DNA of 24,416 bases from an uncultured Coriobacteriaceae bacterium (GCA_900551595.1 URWR01000004.1:1-24416); one strand, 5' to 3'; counted from the stretch's first letter, positions 1 to 6,982 are shown. Notes: generated by a model from the letters alone, not told the origin. Made by a program: numbers and translations.

Positions 1-25
1 CGCCGTTCCATCGGGGCGGTGGGCT

Positions 26-31
26 TATAAT
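26..31 (+). promoter_or_regulatory. Candidate -10 element upstream of the first gene
   Basis: A perfect TATAAT hexamer lies about 45 bases before the first likely start codon (77). The matching -35 would fall at the extreme left edge of the window, where no good TTGACA-like hexamer is visible, so this is a weak call based on the -10 alone. Confidence 0.3.
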
Positions 32-76
32 TAAATGCGTATTTATGTAATTCATCAACCAAAGGAGAACGAAGCT

Positions 77-466
77 ATGAGTGAGAAGAAGATTGCATAC
101 AAACCCCTGATTGATTTCCAGTCGTTCGAGATTGCCGAGCGGCTTATTGCCGCCGTCTATTCCATGGAGGACGATGGCATCGAGATTGTGTACCCCGGCA
201 TGAAGATGCCGTCCGCTGCGAGCATCAAGGGAGACGCCATCGGCCTGGTGCCGTGGCCGCCGGTCGAAGACATCGAGGACGGACTTGGTGAGGATTTCGG
301 GGAATACGAGGAAATGGACGACCCTGCAAAGATGCTGCGTGAGTATTTCAACCGCGTGTACGACGGGGTGTGCGATGAGGAGACGGAAGGTTACTTGTAC
401 AACCTGGAGCAAGCAGCCGAAGCCGCTGGGTTCGAGGTCGTGGAGAAGGACTTTGGAGAAGCGTAG
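77..466 (+). CDS. Small acidic protein of unknown function (mobile-element accessory)
   Basis: I do not recognise this 129-residue protein. The start at 77 is preferred over an in-frame ATG at 35 because AAAGGAG at about 60-66 sits at the right distance from 77, while nothing resembling a ribosome binding site precedes 35. The product is strongly acidic, especially its middle (runs of Asp and Glu around residues 64-82), with no membrane segment, signal peptide or cysteine cluster visible. It begins MSEKKIAYKP and has a Pro-rich turn (GLVPWPPVED) near residue 60. It lies 56 bases upstream of the serine recombinase on the same strand, so it probably belongs to the same element and perhaps the same transcript. 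It could be an excision or transfer accessory factor, but nothing in the sequence proves this. Confidence 0.6.
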   Translation: MSEKKIAYKPLIDFQSFEIAERLIAAVYSMEDDGIEIVYPGMKMPSAASIKGDAIGLVPWPPVEDIEDGLGEDFGEYEEMDDPAKMLREYFNRVYDGVCDEETEGYLYNLEQAAEAAGFEVVEKDFGEA

Positions 467-481
467 GAGGCATTGAAGGCA

Positions 482-550
482 ATGAATACATATAAGCAGA
501 AATTACGGGAGGGGGTAAGAGCTTGGCACGCAAGAAGAAGTTCGAGCTGA
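482..550 (+). CDS. Possible 22-residue leader peptide overlapping the recombinase start
   Basis: An ATG at 482 follows a GGAGG at about 467-471 and opens a 22-codon frame ending TGA at 548-550, in a different frame from the recombinase that starts at 523. The predicted peptide is basic (MNTYKQKLREGVRAWHARRS plus two Ser). The overlap of 28 bases with the downstream start would suit translational coupling of the TTG-initiated recombinase. It may equally be chance; there is no other support. Confidence 0.25.
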   Translation: MNTYKQKLREGVRAWHARRSSS

Positions 551-2229
551 ACGACAACAATCTCGCCATCGCCTACTACCGATTCTCCTCCCATTCGCAG
601 AACGAGGCGAGCATCGACCAGCAGCGGGAGCTTGCGCATGCGTGGGCGGACGCCCACGGGTTCAAAATCGTGAAGGAGTACGAGGACGCGGCCATATCCG
701 GCACCACGGAGAACCGACCGGGGTTCCAGCAGATGCTGTCGGAGGTCGCGAAAATCCGTCCCCGTGTTCTCATCATGTGGAAGACCGACCGTCTGGGGCG
801 CGACAAGTACGTGCTGGCGATGGCGAAGCGCACCATCCGCGACGCCGGGTGCGAGATACGCCTGCTGGCGGAGAACATCCCGACCGACGGGCCGGAGGGC
901 GTGCTCATCGAGGGGCTGATGGACGCCATGGCGGAGTATTACAGCCGCCAGCTGTCCCAGAACATCCAACGAGGCATGGACTACAACGCCCAGCACGCGC
1001 TCTACAACGGGCACAAGCTGTTCGGCTACGGGGTGGACAAGTCCACGAAGAGGTACATCGTGGACCCGGACACCGCTCCGTTCGTGCAGCGGATGTTCGC
1101 GGAGTACGCCGGAGGCAAGGCGATGCAGACCATCTGCGACGAGCTGAACGCCCAGGGGCTGCGCACCACGCGGGGCGCGAGGTTCGGCGTGAAGACGATG
1201 AACAAGATGCTCCAGAACCGCGCCTACATCGGCGAGTACCGCCACGGCGACATCGTGGTCGAGGGCGGCATGCCCGCGCTGGTGGACGAGGAGACCTTCG
1301 ACAAGGTGCAGCGGAAGTTCGCCGAGAACAAGCGCAAGGGTTCCCAGCGGGCGCGCGGCATGGACGAGAACGACGCTCCGCGCTATTGGCTGACAGGCAA
1401 GGTCTACTGCGGGAAGTGCGGGAGCACCCTGCAGGGCGTGTCCGGCACGAGCGGGACGGGGCGGACGTATTACTACTACTATTGCTCCGCCCAGCGCCGC
1501 AAGCAGTGCACGCTGAAGAAGGTGCGCAAGGAGAAGCTGGAGGATGCTGTCACGATGATTCTCCGGTCGATTCTCCACGACTCCGAGAACCTGATGTCGC
1601 TTGCCGTGGACGCGGCGGCGTACTACGAGAAGAACTACCGCGATACGGGCTACCTGGATGGCTTGGAGGCCAAGCGCCGCGAGGTCGAGAAGAGCCTTGC
1701 GAACCTCGTGAAGGTCATCGAGTCGGGACTCATCAGCGAGACGGTGACGGAGCGCCTGGTGCAGCTCGAAGAGCAGAAGCGCGCCCTGAACGAGGCCATC
1801 GAGGCCGAGAACATCCGCGCCGCGTTGTGCGAGGACGAGCACACCATCAAGGCGTACTTCGAGAAGTTCCTGCATGCGGACTTCGACAATCCCGAGACCC
1901 GCGACCAGGTGCTGGAGTATTTCGTCGATAAGATTTACCTGACCGACGACGGGCTGGTGGTAACGTCGTGGTATTCGGAGGACAGGACTGAAGTCACGTG
2001 GGACATGCTATACGGGGAGGACGGCAACCCTTTTGTTAAAGGGGAAGCCGTCAAGTTCGACTGCTTCCCCTTTGGCTCCACCATCATTTCCGCGGGCTTC
2101 TATGTTTATGCAGGTAGAAGCCCGCGTTTTCTTTGTATATCTCATATTTCTTATGATATTTTTGGCAGATTTTGGCAGATGCCATCCCTGCCGGAACTTT
2201 CACTGTTGGCCGAATTTATCAACTCATGA
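523..2229 (+). CDS. Large serine recombinase / integrase of a mobile element
   Basis: This 568-residue protein is a large serine recombinase that would integrate and excise the element at an attachment site. In order: a resolvase catalytic domain (about 14-165) with YxRxS placing the nucleophile at Ser22 and the TDRLGRD motif at 88-94; a recombinase DNA-binding domain (about 165-280); a zinc ribbon with Cys296, Cys299, Cys321 and Cys329; and a heptad-rich coiled coil (about 380-432). The TTG start has GGGAGGGGG at 508-516 in front of it; no better ATG exists. Length is normal for the family. From about codon 505 the sequence loses its high GC content and contains two strong hairpins (2038-2073 and 2091-2126), so the last ~60 residues may be encoded by junction or flanking chromosomal DNA rather than by the ancestral gene. 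Catalytic and zinc residues are all intact. Confidence 0.93.
   Translation: MARKKKFELNDNNLAIAYYRFSSHSQNEASIDQQRELAHAWADAHGFKIVKEYEDAAISGTTENRPGFQQMLSEVAKIRPRVLIMWKTDRLGRDKYVLAMAKRTIRDAGCEIRLLAENIPTDGPEGVLIEGLMDAMAEYYSRQLSQNIQRGMDYNAQHALYNGHKLFGYGVDKSTKRYIVDPDTAPFVQRMFAEYAGGKAMQTICDELNAQGLRTTRGARFGVKTMNKMLQNRAYIGEYRHGDIVVEGGMPALVDEETFDKVQRKFAENKRKGSQRARGMDENDAPRYWLTGKVYCGKCGSTLQGVSGTSGTGRTYYYYYCSAQRRKQCTLKKVRKEKLEDAVTMILRSILHDSENLMSLAVDAAAYYEKNYRDTGYLDGLEAKRREVEKSLANLVKVIESGLISETVTERLVQLEEQKRALNEAIEAENIRAALCEDEHTIKAYFEKFLHADFDNPETRDQVLEYFVDKIYLTDDGLVVTSWYSEDRTEVTWDMLYGEDGNPFVKGEAVKFDCFPFGSTIISAGFYVYAGRSPRFLCISHISYDIFGRFWQMPSLPELSLLAEFINS
2038..2073 (+). terminator. Hairpin inside the recombinase 3' end (11-bp stem)
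   Basis: AAAGGGGAAGC (2038-2048) pairs perfectly with GCTTCCCCTTT (2063-2073) across a 14-base loop. An A-run on one side and T-run on the other form the stem base, as in a bidirectional terminator, but no long T-tract follows. It lies within the open frame of the recombinase near its 3' end. Confidence 0.35.
2091..2130 (+). terminator. Rho-independent terminator within the recombinase frame
   Basis: CGCGGGCTTCT (2091-2101) pairs perfectly with AGAAGCCCGCG (2116-2126) and is followed by TTTTCTTT. It has terminator form but lies about 100 bases before the stop codon of the open frame. This suggests that the functional end of the recombinase transcript, or of the element, is near here and that the remaining frame is read into the flank. 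Confidence 0.6.
2161..2180. repeat. Perfect tandem 10-bp direct repeat
   Basis: TTTGGCAGAT occurs twice head to tail (2161-2170 and 2171-2180), 31 bases past the terminator and still inside the recombinase frame. Given the composition change here it could be part of an attachment-site core, but a 10-bp duplication can also arise by chance slippage. Confidence 0.4.
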
Positions 2230-2425
2230 GGAATAGGGCGAAGCCTCTGGGGTAGCTAAAGTCTCTGGAGGTTTTGGATAAAAACGTCATAATGAAGATT
2301 ACAATATAGTTTCGGGATTCCAATTCCGAAGTTTGTGTCGCAATGCGTGTAAACGTCAACTTGGGCAGGCAACAGCTTGCCCTTAAGGTTTGATTGCCTA
2401 TGCAGGCGGTCAGAAGGAGGAAACA
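2230..2425. other. Intergenic region between mobile element and alcohol dehydrogenase
   Basis: This AT-richer stretch holds no convincing gene. It must contain the alcohol dehydrogenase promoter; TACAAT (2300-2305) and TATAGT (2305-2310) are -10-like, but no well-spaced -35 is seen. An imperfect inverted repeat GGGCAGGC-AACA-GCTTGCCC at 2363-2382 lies about 45 bases before the start codon and could be an operator or a leader hairpin. The flank adjoining the element's attachment site may also extend into this stretch. Confidence 0.35.
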
Positions 2426-3640
2426 ATGGGACGTTTTACTAACCCGCGTGACCTGTATTTTGGCGAGGGTGCTCGTCATGAGGTGAAGAACCTCAAGGGT
2501 TCCAAGGCCGTTATCGTTACCGGCGGCGGCTCCATGCGTCGTGGCGGCTTCCTACAGGAACTCGAGGCAGACCTCAAAGAGGCTGGCTTCGAAGTCAAGC
2601 TTATCGAGGGTGTTGAGTCCGATCCGTCTGTAGAGACAGTCATGAAGGGCGCAGCCGTCATGTCTGAGTTCGAGCCTGACTGGATCGTTGCTATTGGTGG
2701 TGGCTCTCCTATCGACGCTGCTAAGGCCATGTGGATTAAGTACGAGTATCCCGACACCACGTTCGAGGATATGTGCAAGGTCTTTGGCCTGCCTGAGCTC
2801 CGCACCAAGGCTCACTTCTGCGCCATTTCCTCCACCTCTGGCACCGCTACTGAGGTAACTGCATTCTCGATCATCACCGATTATGCTAAGGGCATTAAGT
2901 TCCCGATCGCCGACTTCCAGATTACTCCGGACGTGGCAATTGTTGACCCTGAGCTTACCTACACCATGCCTGCCAAGCTGTGCGCACACACCGGTATGGA
3001 TGCCCTGACTCACGCCATTGAGTCCTACGTTTCCACTGCAGCCTCCATGTATACCGAGGCCAATTCACTGCATGCCATCCGTGAGATCGTCAAGTGGCTG
3101 CCCGAGTCCTACAAGGGCGACAAAGAGGCACGCAAGCACATGCACGACGCTCAGTGCATCGCTGGTATTGCATTCTCCTCTGGCCTGCTCGGCATCGTTC
3201 ACTCCATGGCACACAAGACCGGTGCTGCCTTCACCGGCGATCACATCATCCATGGTTGCGCCAACGCTATGTACCTCGGCAAGGTCATCCAGTTCAACTC
3301 CAAGATCCCCGAGGCCAAGACTAAGTATGCCTACATCGCCAAGGAAATCCTGCACCTCCCCGGCGAGACCGAGGACGAGCTCGTTGCTGCACTCGTACAG
3401 GAGATCCGCGACCTCAACGACAAGCTGGACATTCCGCAGGGCATCAAGAACTACGGCAAGGGCGGCGTAAAGGCCGACGAGTCCATCATCGACTACGCCG
3501 AGTTCGAGGAGAAGAAGAGCCGTATTGCTGTTGACGCTATTGGTGACGCCTGCACTGGCTCCACCCCCCGCCAGCCGACGCCGGAAGAGATGGAGAAGCT
3601 CCTCGAGTGCGTCTACAACGATGTGGATGTTGACTTCTAA
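2426..3640 (+). CDS. Iron-containing alcohol dehydrogenase
   Basis: A 404-residue group III (iron-dependent) alcohol dehydrogenase, which interconverts alcohols and aldehydes with NAD(P)H in the cytoplasm. The nucleotide-binding motif GGGSPIDAAK is at 91-100 and the metal ligands fit Asp192, His196, His263 (in HSMAHK) and His276 (in IIHGCAN), matching the spacing in lactaldehyde reductase FucO. The start at 2426 is chosen over an in-frame ATG at 2390 because AAGGAGG at 2414-2420 precedes it and because family members begin with a sequence like this one. Substrate cannot be read from the sequence; acetaldehyde or another fermentation aldehyde is plausible. It is monocistronic, ended by a strong terminator, and converges on the yjjW-like gene, so it may reduce an aldehyde made by the neighbouring glycyl radical enzyme or by deoxyribose breakdown (inference). 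Confidence 0.92.
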   Translation: MGRFTNPRDLYFGEGARHEVKNLKGSKAVIVTGGGSMRRGGFLQELEADLKEAGFEVKLIEGVESDPSVETVMKGAAVMSEFEPDWIVAIGGGSPIDAAKAMWIKYEYPDTTFEDMCKVFGLPELRTKAHFCAISSTSGTATEVTAFSIITDYAKGIKFPIADFQITPDVAIVDPELTYTMPAKLCAHTGMDALTHAIESYVSTAASMYTEANSLHAIREIVKWLPESYKGDKEARKHMHDAQCIAGIAFSSGLLGIVHSMAHKTGAAFTGDHIIHGCANAMYLGKVIQFNSKIPEAKTKYAYIAKEILHLPGETEDELVAALVQEIRDLNDKLDIPQGIKNYGKGGVKADESIIDYAEFEEKKSRIAVDAIGDACTGSTPRQPTPEEMEKLLECVYNDVDVDF

Positions 3641-3667
3641 TTCCTGCTGCAATTAACAGCATGATGT

Positions 3668-3699
3668 ACGGCCGAGACTTTCGAGTCTCGGCCGTTTTT
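3668..3699 (+). terminator. Terminator of the alcohol dehydrogenase gene
   Basis: ACGGCCGAGACT (3668-3679), loop TTCG, AGTCTCGGCCGT (3684-3695), followed by TTTTG. The 12-bp stem is perfect and closed by a UUCG tetraloop. Confidence 0.93.
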
Positions 3700-3749
3700 G
3701 TATCTACCAGCAGGTATCTCTCAGTTCTGTCGGCACATGTGCCGTTTTC

Positions 3750-3786
3750 AAAACAAAAAGGGGCGTTGGACAATCCAACACCCCTT
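3750..3786 (-). terminator. Terminator of the yjjI-yjjW operon (minus strand)
   Basis: AAGGGGCGTTGGA and TCCAACACCCCTT (about 3758-3786) form a 13-bp stem with one mismatch around a CAA loop. Read on the minus strand it is followed by a T-rich run (complement of AAAACAAAAA at 3750-3759), so it terminates transcription leaving the yjjW-like gene. Confidence 0.85.
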
Positions 3787-3809
3787 GAGCTTTGTCTTAA
3801 GAGAATAAG

Positions 3810-4649
3810 CTAGCTTACAACGACTTTGCCAAAGCCAAGTTCGTGCGCAAGAGCCTCAATAGCATCCATTCGCTCATCGGAAGGAGAAGGAGCGGTTGCC
3901 ATGGGGCCCTTAACGCCAAATACGCGGAAACGCATGAGACGAATACGGGTTGAGCTTACACGCTCGCCAAGGGTATCGGCTATGCCGTGTACAGCATCTT
4001 CTGGATCGTTCCATCCTTCGGTAACGATAACGCGAACTTCCTCAAGCTTGTTGTGTTCGGAGAGGTAGGCGAGATTCTTTCGAACCATTTTTCCATCTGT
4101 TCCCGTAAGCTTGCAGAACCAATCATCATCCCACGATTTAACGTCAAGCATGACACCGTCTGCCACATTGAGCAGATCTGTATAGTTGGCAAAATCAATT
4201 GTTCCGTTTGAGTCAATGAGTGTGCCAATGCCTGCGGCTTTGCACTTTTGGAACAACTCATACATAAAATCGGGGTAGAGCATGCATTCGCCACCCGAGC
4301 ATGTAATGCCACGAATAAATGGAGCATATCCGCTTACCTGTTCAAACACATCTTCTGCCGTGAGATATTTGATACGTGGCGAAGAGTGATTGGGACATAC
4401 ATTAATGCAGGTGTCGCACTTAACGCACTTATCAGGATCCCATTCAACGGCGCCAGCAACAATGGAAAGCGCATTGGTGGGGCACGCTTTTACGCATGTG
4501 CCACATCCCACGCAGAGGCGTTGCGTCTCAGGATTGTGACAATAAGCGCAATGAATATTGCAGCCCTGAACGAAAATGGATGTACGAGCACCTGGGCCAT
4601 CTACCAGGGAAAATGGAATGATATTGTTAACAGGAACATGCGCAGACAT
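3810..4649 (-). CDS. yjjW: Radical-SAM glycyl radical enzyme activase, YjjW family
   Basis: A 279-residue activating enzyme that would use S-adenosylmethionine and a [4Fe-4S] cluster to install the glycyl radical on the neighbouring YjjI-family enzyme under anaerobic conditions. The radical-SAM triad is Cys30, Cys34 and Cys37 (GCNIHCAYC). It is followed by a two-cluster ferredoxin insert: Cys46, 49, 52, 56 and Cys75, 78, 81, 85, both in CxxCxxCxxxCP form. The SAM-binding GGE motif (CSGGEC) is near residue 118. This layout is that of activases with two auxiliary clusters such as YjjW. The start at 4649 has GGGAGGG just upstream. It is 78 bases downstream of yjjI with a terminator-like hairpin between them, so it is probably expressed at lower level than its substrate enzyme, as suits a catalytic activator. 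Confidence 0.92.
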   Translation of the reverse strand: MSAHVPVNNIIPFSLVDGPGARTSIFVQGCNIHCAYCHNPETQRLCVGCGTCVKACPTNALSIVAGAVEWDPDKCVKCDTCINVCPNHSSPRIKYLTAEDVFEQVSGYAPFIRGITCSGGECMLYPDFMYELFQKCKAAGIGTLIDSNGTIDFANYTDLLNVADGVMLDVKSWDDDWFCKLTGTDGKMVRKNLAYLSEHNKLEEVRVIVTEGWNDPEDAVHGIADTLGERVSSTRIRLMRFRVFGVKGPMATAPSPSDERMDAIEALAHELGFGKVVVS

Positions 4650-4670
4650 ATGCCCTCCCCTGCATTGAGG

Positions 4671-4710
4671 TAAAGAAAAGCCCCGCTACGCGCAAGGCGC
4701 AACGGGACTT
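4671..4710 (-). terminator. Attenuator-like terminator between yjjI and yjjW
   Basis: On the minus strand a 14-bp stem (4697-4710 with 4678-4691, three G-U pairs) encloses a 5-base loop CTTGC and is followed by TTTCTTT. It lies directly after the yjjI stop codon. With no other promoter visible before yjjW, it most likely lets only part of the transcription continue. Confidence 0.75.
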
Positions 4711-4727
4711 AAACGTAGCCATAAGAC

Positions 4728-6245
4728 TTACAAACGAACCTTACGGTCGGCAAGGTCGTTGGCGCGCCAGTTGCCCTCACCGTCGTGAGAGGTGTCGGCA
4801 AGAACTGCCTCGCCGCGAGCGTACTTCTCCATCTCGGAACGCTTGACCAAGAAGCCAGTGATGCGAACGAGGTCGGAATCGGAGGAGTAGAAGGAGAGGT
4901 ATTTGTCATCGATGGCGAAGGCGCCCTTGATGACGTCGAGAATAGCCTCGGGGTTCTTCTCAGCGGTGGGCTCAACGGGGAAGATGTCAGAAACGCCTGC
5001 GTTGAAGTACTTGTGCATGCTTGCGCACTGACGGATGTGATCGTAGAAGACCTCAGGCTCGTCGCCAACCTTGATACGAACGCCTGGTGTGATGCCCACC
5101 TGATCGGCAAAGCCGGCCTGTGCATGCAGGGTGAAGCGGCCGCCAGCAACCTCTGAGTAAACAGCATCAAACTCGTTGACCTGGTCATAGATCTTCTGGC
5201 AAATCTGCTGGGCGAGCTCATTGCCCTCAGGATCGGTGCCATAGGCACGGTCATCACCGAAGTGCAGCAGCTCCTTGATGCACTCGCTCATACCAGCTAC
5301 GCCGAACATAGCGGTAAAGCGGTCGCGGCTCAGCAGGCCTTCCTTCACCAGGAATGAAGAGTCGAAGAAGTGAGACTGCTCAACCTCAAAACGAATGCGG
5401 TCATTCATGTAGTTGCAGAGCTCAGCGGTGGCAGAGGGGAGGATGTTGTTCATAAAGTCATCTACGCTCGAGGACATGCGAGCAAGGCCAGGGAGCAGCA
5501 GACGATCGAGGCTGTAGGCACCGCCGCCAAGTGGCAAAACGTTGTAGCAGCTTACAACCGTGTAGTCGCCGGGATAGGTGTTTACGTGCATGGGGTGGTT
5601 TGCGAAGGCGGGGTTAGCGCACTTCATAGCAGCCTCAATGCAGAGAATCATGAAGTCATCAGGTGTGATGTTGGGGTCATACTTCATGGTGAGGTTGGGG
5701 CATGCGTTCTGTGTGTCAATCATGGCCTGAAGCAGCAGGCGTCCGGCGCGGGTGTCCTCAGGGCCAATGTTGGCGTGGCAGTAGCCAGAAGCTACCGTGC
5801 GATCAATGTAGTTCAGGAAACGGTGGAGGCGAGGAAGTACCTCGTCGTCGTCCATGTCGGTAATAAACGGATCGATGATCTTATCGAGCTGGCCACAGTA
5901 GACAGGACGGCTGGTGACGGAAGGCACGTTGTCATACAGCATGGCAAGGCCCCAAAGCAGGTCGTCAAGTGTCTCAGGCTTGTCGAGACGAAGGAACTCA
6001 GAGCCCTGCTCAGCAAACAGGCCATAGTTGGGGCAGATGTAGCGAGGACGATAAGGAGCCTTGCCCTCGGTCATGTCATCGAGGCCGCGAGCGGCGAAGA
6101 ATTTATCGAACTCTTTGGTTGTCTTAATGGGATTGCAGTTGTTCTCAGCAGCTTGGGCAAGATGAAGCAGCTTCTGCTTATAGGTGAGATTGCTTGCCGT
6201 AATAATGTCTAAGTACTCTTTCTCAGTGCTTTTATCGACGCTCAT
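4728..6245 (-). CDS. yjjI: YjjI-family glycyl radical enzyme
   Basis: A 505-residue protein of the YjjI family (about 516 residues in Escherichia coli), an oxygen-sensitive glycyl radical enzyme class. The C-terminal radical loop reads RITGF with Gly464 as the predicted radical carrier, matching the RVxGY-type motif of the superfamily. The best candidate for the thiyl-radical cysteine is Cys233 in VVSCYNVLPLGGG. A second cysteine motif, CANPAF (209-214), resembles sequences in anaerobic ribonucleotide reductases. GGAGGAG precedes the start. It begins 11 bases after the Crp-like regulator stops, so these two are one transcription unit, and its activase follows. I know of no settled reaction for the family. 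The context of nucleoside catabolism, which recurs in E. coli where yjjI adjoins deoCABD, suggests a role in pentose or aldehyde metabolism (inference). Confidence 0.92.
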   Translation of the reverse strand: MSVDKSTEKEYLDIITASNLTYKQKLLHLAQAAENNCNPIKTTKEFDKFFAARGLDDMTEGKAPYRPRYICPNYGLFAEQGSEFLRLDKPETLDDLLWGLAMLYDNVPSVTSRPVYCGQLDKIIDPFITDMDDDEVLPRLHRFLNYIDRTVASGYCHANIGPEDTRAGRLLLQAMIDTQNACPNLTMKYDPNITPDDFMILCIEAAMKCANPAFANHPMHVNTYPGDYTVVSCYNVLPLGGGAYSLDRLLLPGLARMSSSVDDFMNNILPSATAELCNYMNDRIRFEVEQSHFFDSSFLVKEGLLSRDRFTAMFGVAGMSECIKELLHFGDDRAYGTDPEGNELAQQICQKIYDQVNEFDAVYSEVAGGRFTLHAQAGFADQVGITPGVRIKVGDEPEVFYDHIRQCASMHKYFNAGVSDIFPVEPTAEKNPEAILDVIKGAFAIDDKYLSFYSSDSDLVRITGFLVKRSEMEKYARGEAVLADTSHDGEGNWRANDLADRKVRL

Positions 6246-6256
6246 AGCTCCTCCTT

Positions 6257-6982
6257 CTATTTGCCCTGCGACAGGCCCGTTTCGAACTCGTGCTGTATTT
6301 CGCTATCCAGGCGCGCACGTGCCTCCTGGTCGATAACGATTTTGTGCCCCTCACGATGGAGCATATGCCGCTGCTCTAACTCGTCCAAAGAACGCGACAC
6401 GGTCTTAGTGCTTACATTAGCTTTCTCAGCCAGCTCGCTGCGAGATGCCTTAATAACTACATCACCTGTTTTGCTCTGCTGCCGACAATACTGGCACAGC
6501 ACAAACATGAGACGCTTAACTCCGGTCCATCCCATAAGGTCGCGCTCAGTTCCCGATTGACGCAAAAGGCTTTTCACAACCGAGCGAGACCGAGCAAGAA
6601 GTGCCTCGGGATCGGACTTGAGCCAGGCGAGATAGTCATCGCGTCGTGCAGAGATGAACTCACAGTCGGTTAATGCAATGAGCGAGCCATGAAAAAGTGG
6701 GCTTTCCGAAAGAACTTCCATCTCGCCAAAGACAGCCGGAGCCTCAAACTCGTCAATTGCAAAAGTGGAGCCGGAAACTCCGTGTGTCGTCGTGCGAACA
6801 CGACCAGAACAAAGCAGATAAACACGAGTGCATCTGTCGAGCATGTGCACAAGAATTTCCCCGCGGTTGAGACGAACAAGATGGGCGCGTGAAAGAACAC
6901 CAGCAGGAATGCGGCTCACCCAAGGCAGCACAGCATCACGCACTTGCGGATCCAATGCTGAGATGTAGGTAAGTACGTCCAT
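6257..6982 (-). CDS. Crp/Fnr-family transcriptional regulator
   Basis: A 241-residue regulator with a cyclic-nucleotide-binding-like sensor domain (about 15-125, containing RGEILVHMLD and AVFGEMEVLS) and a C-terminal winged helix (about 145-225) whose recognition region is SRSELAEKANVSTKTVSRSL. The FNR cysteine pattern for an oxygen-sensing [4Fe-4S] cluster is absent. The FGE..L phosphate cassette is only partly like that of Crp, so the ligand is unknown. The start at 6982 is preferred to an ATG at 7111 because GGAGGA lies 5 bases before it; the upstream ATG lies within a palindrome and has no ribosome binding site. As first gene of the yjjI operon it probably controls its own promoter, perhaps in response to anaerobiosis or a substrate (inference). 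Confidence 0.9.
   Translation of the reverse strand: MDVLTYISALDPQVRDAVLPWVSRIPAGVLSRAHLVRLNRGEILVHMLDRCTRVYLLCSGRVRTTTHGVSGSTFAIDEFEAPAVFGEMEVLSESPLFHGSLIALTDCEFISARRDDYLAWLKSDPEALLARSRSVVKSLLRQSGTERDLMGWTGVKRLMFVLCQYCRQQSKTGDVVIKASRSELAEKANVSTKTVSRSLDELEQRHMLHREGHKIVIDQEARARLDSEIQHEFETGLSQGK

Noticed and set aside
391..1875. Long minus-strand open frame of 494 codons opposite the recombinase
   Set aside because: It is the GC-rich antisense shadow of the serine recombinase, with low-complexity Leu/Val/Arg/His-rich content and no family features. The plus-strand frame has all catalytic motifs.
642..1931. Second plus-strand open frame inside the recombinase
   Set aside because: Arg/Gly/Ala-rich translation typical of a GC-rich off-frame shadow; no motifs.
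3731..3744. CGGCACATGTGCCG palindrome followed by TTTTC as another terminator
   Set aside because: The stem could only be about 5 bp once a loop is allowed, and flanking terminators already explain both convergent genes. Kept only as a minor symmetry.
5370..6212. 280-codon plus-strand frame opposite yjjI
   Set aside because: Antisense shadow of yjjI, with no recognisable features or suitable start context.
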